In this document: one piece after another, positions 57,040-64,000 of the stretch | Numbering within the stretch: the stretch's first letter is position 1 | How the letters are laid out: each line of letters begins with the position of its first letter | Source of the DNA: Posidonia oceanica | Taxonomy: Eukaryota > Streptophyta > Magnoliopsida > Alismatales > Posidoniaceae | Length of the DNA stretch: 64,000 bases | NCBI GenBank assembly: GCA_037176725.1 | Contig: JAZBRS010000077.1 | Span: 2,604,001 to 2,668,000 of the forward strand | Direction of reading: 5' to 3' | Made by a program: the position numbers and the translations under genes | The notes under the pieces: model-generated | Told to the model about the DNA's origin: nothing | Databases searched by the model: none | The model's input: the letters and a program-made list of their open reading frames with translations, nothing else

Positions 57040-57740
57040 TTTTGCTTTGTTTCTTGCACCGTTTTGCGTGCCGCTTTGTTTCTTGCATCGTTTTGCATGT
57101 CCAGCTTTGTTTCTTGCACCGTTTTGCGTGCCCGACTTTGTTTCTCGCACCGTTTTGCGTGCCACTTTGTTTCTTGCACCGTTTTGCGTGCCACTTTGGT
57201 TCTCGCACTGTTTTGCGTGCCGCTTTGTCTCTTGCACCGTTTTGCGTGCCGTTTTGTTTCTTGCATCATTTTGTGTGCCCAGCTTTGTTTCTTGCACCGT
57301 TTTGCACGCCTGACTTTGCTTCTTGCACCGTTTTGCGTGTCGCTTTATTTCTTGCACTGTTACACGTGCTGTATTGTTTCTTGCACTATTTTGCGTGCCC
57401 AACTTTGTTTCTTGCACCGTTTTGTGTGCCGCTTTGTTTCTTGCACCATTTTGCGTGCCGCTTTGTTTCTTGCACCGTTTTGCATGCTCGACTTTGTTCC
57501 TTGCACCGTTTTGCATGCCGCTTTGTTTCTTGCACCGTTTTGCGTGCTCGTTTTGTTTCTTGCACCGTTTTGCGTGTCGACTTCGTTTCTTGCACTGTTT
57601 CACGTTCTTGCGCCGTTTTGCGTATCGACTTTGTTTCTCGCACCGTTCTGCCTTCTCATTTTGTTTCTTGCACTATTTTACGGTCTTACCTCATTTCTTG
57701 TATCGTTTTGCGTGTCGACTTGGCTTCTCGCACCGTTTTA
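57040..57740 (+). repeat. About 30 bp tandem repeats inside LTR C
   Basis: More than 20 consecutive copies of a unit around CTTGCACCGTTTTGCGTGCC plus GCTTTGTTT, with small length changes between copies. This is the longest version of the repeat found in all three LTRs, so the array has changed copy number since the elements diverged. Frames of 306, 277 and 191 codons over it, on both strands, are products of the ten-codon unit. Confidence 0.9.
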
Positions 57741-58020
57741 CGTGTTTTACGCTGTTACCTCTCGCATGTCGCCCGCATTGCCTGTTTTCACCAATGTTTT
57801 GTTTTATCGTCCGCATTTGCATATAGGGCAGTGATGCTTACTTCCTGGAGTTCTCACAAGCTAGGTTTCGCCCGGTTCGGAACACAGACAGCATTGCTAA
57901 GTGCTTAGACTGCACGTTTACTTTCTTGCATTGCATTCCATCACTTAGAGCACACCTTTGAGCATTTAGATAGGCATTCATTGGCACTTAGGCATTCAAA
58001 GTCTGCATTTCCCTGCGTAT

Positions 58021-58142
58021 GCGAGCGTAAGCCTAGAAAGACCGATTCTCGGGCGTGTCGGGGGTGCCTAACACCTTCCCCGCACGTAACAGGAGTCCTT
58101 GCCCTCTCTCTTGGCCCGCAATGACCATATTGCCCGTATCCT
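58021..58142 (+). promoter_or_regulatory. Most conserved LTR block, copy C
   Basis: Third copy of the block described at 13,505 and 50,271, with the same stem-loop and the same flanking AATGACCATATTGCCC segment. Confidence 0.5.
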
Positions 58143-58453
58143 AGGCACGAGTCACATCATTTGCATTCATTTGCATCTCAATTCTTTTGCATTGCCTTGC
58201 ATTGCATCTTTTGCTTGGTTTTGCATGATTATTCACGCATTTTCCCGATTTTCCTTGTCTCCCGATCTAATAGACTTGGTGGCGACTCCGATTTGTCTTA
58301 TCTTCTTCTTTTCTTCCCCTTTTCCTTTTTTTAAATGTTTTCGAGTTAAGTCTTCCTTCTCGGACATAGCCGCTAATAGTGAGCCTGATTCTGATCGGTG
58401 CACGCGAGCTTTGGCAATGTGCATGGACGATCTGAACACCGGGATTACTACAG

Positions 58454-58471
58454 TGGCGACTCCGCTGGGGA
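58454..58471 (+). promoter_or_regulatory. Primer binding site of element C
   Basis: TGGCGACTCCGCTGGGGA, one base after the LTR end, consistent with priming by tRNA-Arg as described for Ogre-type elements. The match continues with ATGCTAG as in elements A and B. Confidence 0.87.
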
Positions 58472-59178
58472 TGCTAGTCTCCGGCTTTCGCTTTCGCTTT
58501 GGCTCGCTCTCATTCTGCTTGGGATTTGCCTTCTTTGTTTGCCTTTGTGTTTCCTTTGCTTGTTTTGCTCGTTTTCCTGTGCAAACTCCTGGCAAGTCGC
58601 CCCATGGCTACTCAGCTTCGGTTTTGCACCCCTTTGCCTCAGTTTGCGCTCCGCTTTGCTCTGCTTTGCCTCTATTGCTTGTTTGCTCGTTTATTTCCTC
58701 GCTTCTACTCTTGTTTGCTTTGCAGCTTGCCTGTTTTTACTTTCTTTATCCCTTTTACCTATTGTTGCTTTATTTCCTGCACAATGCATGTCTACATACT
58801 TGATTGGCAACAATGCATGCCTTTTGAATGATGAATGCTTTCTTTTACACATTTGCTATGTCACTACGCACGCACATGCTCTGTATATATGTCTTTTGAC
58901 ATGATGAATGCTTTCCCTTCACTATCATGCTCACGGACACTCGCACATGCCATGCACTTGCCTTTTGCTCTGTTGTATGTTGTTGCCTGCCATATTTGGT
59001 TGATTTTCTTCCCTTTTGCACATGCCATGCCTAGGATAGTAGAGACTGATTGCTTTTTCCTGTGGTTAATTAAAAATAGCAAGTAAAAATAAGATCTAGG
59101 GTTAACTAGAGCCATCAACACACTTGCACCCTCCTGGAGTTAATAAAATACACAAGATAAAAGACTTTAATCATTTGC

Positions 59179-59442
59179 ATGAAGCATCATATAGGGCATG
59201 CATCTTCTCATCTGAGTCCAACTATCAGTCTGCGAAGGATGGTTCCGGCCTCTCACTCCGATGCTTTGGCATGGTGTGAGTCGGTCGGTCCATCCCCCCT
59301 TGTCAGGGGTCGTGTTGGTGCTAGTGGAGGGTACTTCCTACGCTTAGGCGAGGTTGAGGCCACCAACACACCACCCTGTTATTACCTGAGCTTTGGGCCG
59401 GGAGTTAGACAGGGGACCTACTTTTCTGACCTGAGTCGGTGA
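59179..59442 (+). CDS. Small conserved leader ORF of element C (87 codons)
   Basis: Frame MKHHIGHASSHLSPTISLRR and on, ending FGPGVRQGTYFSDLSR. Its first and last thirds match the leader ORF of A (12,521-12,285). The product family is unknown, and a coding role is uncertain. Confidence 0.35.
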   Translation: MKHHIGHASSHLSPTISLRRMVPASHSDALAWCESVGPSPLVRGRVGASGGYFLRLGEVEATNTPPCYYLSFGPGVRQGTYFSDLSR

Positions 59443-59784
59443 CCCGTACACTTGTGGATATCCGGAGTAGACTACCTGCTAGGAAACACTAGATTGGTGA
59501 GAGAGAGCATGCTAGAAAGCATACATGTCATTCATGCCACGACTTAGTGCATTTGCATTTCATTTTCTGTTCCTAATCCCGATTTTCTATTGTGTCCTTA
59601 ACAGAGTTCAGTAGGCGATTTCCTTAGCTGGAGCTCGGGTTCCTCCCCTTGCTGACACCTCTGCTGAGACACCTACGCTCGACCATCTCCTTCTGAGCTA
59701 CTCGCCTTTGCGAGCATAGCTCCTCGTAGAGCCCGTCCGTTTTTCACTCGTCGCAGCCCCATTTTGACTCGCTCTCGGTCAGCA

Positions 59785-62600
59785 ATGGCCCAGCGCACTG
59801 TCGAACCCCTGCTTACCCTTGCCTCGGAGGTGGTTTCCGCTTCGGCCCCTCCGACTCCCGTTTCTAACCCCTCCGTGCCCCTTGTGATGCCAAGATTTCC
59901 CTCTCTATCGTCTAGGGCACCCCAGTTTGCTGTGCGACAGTGGCAGATGCTCGCTCCTCCTGATCCAGTCACCGAGTCCATCTTGATGACCACTACTCGC
60001 ATTCCGGAGGCGCCTCTGACCCCACCTTCTCAGGGATTTGTCGCTTTTGACACCCCTTCTGCTGCTGCGGTGACTCTCGCCCTAGGACTTAATCTCTTAG
60101 ACAGTCCGGATCTCTTGGCTCTGGCCCCTCGCCGGCACTGCAATTCAGTGTTCCCACCGATGGGACACCTGAAGAGTAGTACCAGCATCTGATAGACACT
60201 ATCCAGCAGCTGTAGGGTATGGCTCTATCAGTCCGCCCTTCTTCCTTTCCTGTTGGTCCTGAGGTTCCTATGCGGCCTGCTCTCGCACATCATGCATTGC
60301 ACTCTACACTTCCGCTTAGACCGTCGTCTCAACTACTCACAGTTCCGGCGATGGGGGCACGTATCCCGCCTCTTGCATCTGCATCGCACCACACACAGCA
60401 TGCACCTCCGCCACCTGGTGGCCAGTCATTCGGACTGGTGGGAGCACAGTATCTCGCAGGCCCGCCCCCCGGCACCGCACCGATGCGGCCGTTGTTGCTC
60501 CAACATTCTGCACCCACCGCACAGCATACCATCTATCCTCCCCCCTTGCATCAGGTTCAGAATTCCACATGCATCCCCCCTTGCACTCCACCACAGCATG
60601 GGTATGCCGGCCATGACCTTGCGTCACCAGGCGATGTGATGGTAGATCCGGAGGAGCACCTCGGTGCGACCCAATCGGCATACGTGGTCCCTGCCTCCGC
60701 TGCCCCATCACCTGTGGCAGCCATTCCAGACCCCATCAACAATAGGATGGATGTTCTGGAGAAAGCACTGCGTCTAGTGCAGGGCACAGACCACCAGACC
60801 TACTAGTTCCGAGACCTCTGCTGTTTCCCAAAGGCGGTACTCCCTCCAAAGTTCAAAATCCCGGACTTTGAGAAGTATGATGGTAGGGGCTACCCTATAG
60901 CCCATCTGAAGGCGTACTGCGGTGATCTCGCCCAGCTTCAGGCTGACGAGAGGTTGCTGATCCGCCTGTTCCAAAAGAGTTTGTCCGGTCCAGCCCTCAA
61001 GTGGTTCACCTCACTTGACATGTCTGCAATCAGGACATGGAACGACCTAAGCCAGGTGTTCTTGGAACAGTATTCCTTCAACCTCGATCTGGTCCCAAAG
61101 CGCGCAGACCTGATCGCAACCAAGTAGAATCCGGGGAAGCTGTTCGGGGAGTACGTCGGCTGCTGGCATGCCCTTGCTTCGCAAGTTCGAGATAGGCCCT
61201 CTGACGAGGAGTCTATCGAGATCATTATAAAAGGGGCACAGCCGTCCACCGGAGCTTTGCTTAGCATCCAACCTGTCACAACCTTCACTGCATTGATCTG
61301 AGCTGGCACTCGCGTAGAGAGTTCGTTGCGGAGTGGCAACTTCCCTGCACTCTTTGTGCTTGCCAGGCAGGCCCCCACCAGCAATAACAGTAGCAGCAGC
61401 AGCGCCATCAACAACAACAACAGCATCAACAACAATCGCCCCAAGAGGAATGATCCGCCGAAGCCCGTTGTCGCATACGTCGATTCCCCTGCTGCGCCTG
61501 TTCGTCTAGCGTCCCGGTCTGCCCCTCCTCAGATCTATTACGCACCTGCACCTAGGACACACCCCACACCACAAATCACTACCACCGCTCGACCGGTCTA
61601 TCCTGCCGTACCGGTTCAGCAAGGACAATTCTAGAGGCCGAGACGGCCACCCGTTGAGAAGCCGAAGTTCGCCCCACTGGTGGAACCGCTCACCGTCGTC
61701 CTCACGAAGGTTGCGTTGCTCCTGAAGTTTCCAGAGGTTCACCCGCCACCAAACCCACTACCGCATTGGTTTAAGGCGAACCTTTTCTGCGATTTCCATC
61801 GAAGCGTCGGGCATGCGACTGATAATTGCTTCACTCTCCGGAATGCTATCCAGGATTTGATCGAATCGGGAACGATTGTGATCGACACACACGAGGCGTC
61901 CACTTCTACACCATCTCATGCATCTACATCAGCATCTACCCCAGCTAATATTGTTCACCAGCCCCTGCCGGAGCACTCCTATTCAGGAGGCGTAGGGACC
62001 TTAGGAATCCATTCTCTTTTTCCTTCTGGATCTCCCACATCTGTGGTAGATCCTTCTAAGCTTATCCATGATGTTTCTACTCCCTTTCCGGTCTCTCTTT
62101 ATCTTGTTGCTGTCGCCGGCTCCGAGTCGGGCGTTCATATGATCCGACCACGCACCAGGCCGGAGCGTTCTTCTGCACCAGCCGCCATGCTTTCTCGGGC
62201 CCAAGCCCCAGTACACCTGCTAGGTAACCCGCAACCAGTATCCCCAATACATCTCCTAGCCAGACCTCAGCTAGGGTCTCCTATGCACCTGTTAGCAAGA
62301 CCTCAATCCCCACCCCGTTTGCCTTCCCAGCAATCCCCTTATCCATACCCTCCTCAACCGATAGGCACCCCTGTAGCCCCTCTCGTGCTCGCTACACGTG
62401 CTCCCATGGTTATTAACCTAACTCGGGATACCCATCACGTACCTTACAGCTATGCCACAGAAATGTGTGCGGAAGTGACGTGATCGGGGAGGGTCTACAA
62501 ACCCCCAGCACCAGTGGCTAGATCTAGTCATCCAAAACCTGCAACACCTCTTCCCTTAGGCCAGCCTACAACCCTACCACCTCCAGGCCAACTCTTGAAT
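59785..62600 (+). pseudogene. gag: Element C gag, two frameshifts and seven in-frame stops
   Basis: ATG 59,785 (MAQRTVEPLL) matches the starts in A and B. A frameshift at about 60,070-60,130 moves the homologous sequence to another frame, where TAG 60,177, TAG 60,213, TAG 60,804, TAG 61,125, TGA 61,299, TAG 61,632 and TGA 62,481 interrupt it. A second shift at about 62,560-62,600 leads to the protease frame. Between the stops all gag parts are recognisable: the Pro-rich N-terminus, gag core (about 60,835-61,160) and the CDFHRSVGHATDNC zinc knuckle (about 61,789-61,830). This copy cannot make Gag. In A the codon at four of these stops is CAG (once CAA) and at 62,481 it is CGA. Confidence 0.9.
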
Positions 62601-64000
62601 CCACCATAGCTGAACCTGTCCCCAAAGCCACACTCCCTGCCGCCAAGAAGGGCCAGCCCAAGGCCGACATTACTTCCCAACTCAAAAATGTTAAAGCCGA
62701 CATATCCATTTGGGACCTGATACACACTTCTGCCGAACACCGCGAGGCTTTTCTTCACGTGTTCCAAGCCGCCCATGTGTCCCAAACTATAGAACCTGCC
62801 GCGTTGGAAAGCATGGTTGGAATGATTGCAGAATCCCAGGTCATCACTTTCACGAGTGATGAGTTGCCTCCGGTGGGGATTAATCATAACCAACCCTTGT
62901 TCGTCACGGTACAATTCAAGAACTTTCGCATTCCCCTTGCGCTGGTCGATAATGGGTCAGGCCTTAACGTCTGTCCCTTGCGAACAGCAATTAAGCTCGG
63001 ATTCAAGGCCGAGGACATTACTCCAGCTGTAAAGGGAATGACAGCTTTTGATAATACCCACCATGACGCTCTAGGGATTCTGATTATTCCTCTTATTATT
63101 GGTCCGGTCACATTCGATGTGGAGTTCTACGTCGTTGACTTGGAGCCTAACTTCAACTTTCTACTTGGGCGCCCTTGGCTCCACAAGCATCAGGTTATCC
63201 CCTCGACCCTCCATCGCATGATCAAGTTCCGCCGAGGTGACGATGTCATCGTTGTCATGGCAGAGAATTTTGAGAAGGAGCGGATCGAGGCGATTTCCTC
63301 TGTCTCTTCGCGGACTGTCCCTTTTGACCCTGAACTCTCGAACGCTTTATACCACATTAATCGGTGCGAGCCGGTTAACTTTTTACCCGATCTTGAACGT
63401 GTCAACTCCTTGGCCGTTCACAACAACCCTTTTCAGATGGTCGAGAACGTCTGTCACAGGTGGGGCTACGTCAAGGGGATGCCACTCGGGCGATACGGCC
63501 AGGGAATCACTGAACCAATCATGGCGGAAGAACGAAGAGACTATGAGCGTCTCGGATACGACCCACATGCTGATGAAAGTAAGCGCCCGCAAGCGAAGAA
63601 TCGAAGAATGATCATACCCCGGAACCTCGCTAACTTCACAAGTGCGGGTATCTTGGGTTCAAGCACCGTTCAAGCTGTAGTGCAGTCGAAGCCATGCCAA
63701 AGCTCTCCGTCACTGGGAGAAGACTGGGTCTGCGTTGAGGACTACTACTCAGATGAGGAACAGTCTAGCACAGCAGGGGCAGCCTGGACCTGCAGCGAAA
63801 GCCAGCCCAACTCAACAGCACCTCGGTCGGTTTGTCTGGCCCTTCCTTCCACAGATCATAAGGCAGTAGATTTGGTAGAACCTTTGGTAGACTTGACAGT
63901 CTCTGATTTTCCTGCAGTCTTGTCAGCATCACCAGTACTAGCTCAAGCCGCTCTAAGTTCAAAGACACCAACTCAGGCGCAGTTAGTCAGTCCGCTTGCA
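62600..64000 (+). CDS. Element C protease and start of linker, open frame, runs off the window
   Basis: Open for about 467 codons without a stop, with no ATG of its own because it should be read from gag. It contains the end of gag (KKGQPKAD, IWDLIHTSAEHREAF), the aspartic protease with LVDNGSGLNVCP (DNGSG codons 62,948-62,962), LLGRPWLHKHQ, and the start of the acidic linker (DWVCVEDYYSDEEQSS). RT is outside the window. At the place where element A has TGA 8,248-8,250, this copy has a CAG codon (63,434-63,436). It is open even though the gag upstream is heavily broken. Confidence 0.85.

Larger units (their letters stand above)
52605..58452 (+). mobile_element. 5' LTR of element C (5,848 bp)
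   Basis: Starts TGTTAACACC and ends CA one base before the primer binding site. The sequence order is the same as LTR B: A/C-rich and polypyrimidine tracts (to about 53,290), A-rich (53,330-54,080), C/T-rich (54,090-55,720), hairpin (55,726-55,753), TGCAT-rich (about 55,880-56,740), 30 bp repeats (57,040-57,740) and the conserved block (58,021-58,142). No convincing gene inside. Confidence 0.92.
52605..64000 (+). mobile_element. Element C: Tat/Ogre-type Ty3/Gypsy retrotransposon nested in gag of element B
   Basis: 5' LTR, primer binding site, leader, gag and protease are present; the element continues past the window end. The LTR tip TGTTAACACC directly follows gag sequence of B; the preceding 5 bp ACAGG (52,600-52,604) is the predicted target site duplication. 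It belongs to the same family as A and B. The nesting shows that C inserted after B. Confidence 0.93.

Noticed and set aside
56988..57908. 306-codon Cys/Phe-rich frame as a secreted cysteine-rich protein
   Set aside because: It is a translation of the 30 bp LTR repeat. Equally long frames exist in the next frame, and a 191-codon frame lies on the other strand.

Overview
This window is plant nuclear heterochromatin, made of three very large Ty3/Gypsy LTR retrotransposons of the Tat/Ogre/Retand type around a 25.9 kb satellite array. I see no ordinary host gene, tRNA, rRNA, CRISPR array or bacterial feature. The plant assignment rests on the pol domain set (reverse transcriptase, degenerate RNase H, second archaeal-type RNase H, integrase), the DNGS-type protease, a plant-mobile-domain-like extra ORF, a primer binding site that looks complementary to tRNA-Arg, and LTRs of 5.6-5.9 kb. 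The species cannot be named from this sequence.

Layout. Element A is on the minus strand and fills 1-18,889. Read from its 5' end it has a 5' LTR (18,889-13,247), a primer binding site (13,245-13,225), a leader with a small conserved ORF, gag (from ATG 11,924), protease, a long low-complexity linker, RT/RNase H/second RNase H, integrase (ending at 3,148), a repeat-rich spacer, and an intact 446-codon extra ORF (1,762-422). Its 3' LTR lies outside the window. The satellite array fills 18,890-44,765: about 319 head-to-tail copies of an 81 bp unit, itself a 42+39 bp dimer. Inside it a 4,366 bp block is duplicated in tandem almost perfectly (about 23,907-28,272 and 28,273-32,638). Element B is on the plus strand, with a 5' LTR at 44,766-50,706, a duplicated primer binding site, a leader and the first 439 bp of gag. 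Element C (plus) is inserted in the gag of B at 52,604/52,605, with a 5' LTR at 52,605-58,452 and then primer binding site, leader, broken gag, and an open protease frame running off the window end.

How the parts relate. A and B point away from the satellite, and both 5' LTR tips fall at the same position of the satellite unit, in opposite orientation. This suggests insertion at a preferred site in the array. All three elements are defective or incomplete in what is visible. Where copies can be compared, most premature stops are CAG to TAG or CGA to TGA, the expected scar of methylated-cytosine deamination. The 81 bp unit and both its halves are multiples of three, and its consensus lacks stops in three of six frames. 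The array therefore produces very long but probably meaningless ORFs (up to 727 codons).
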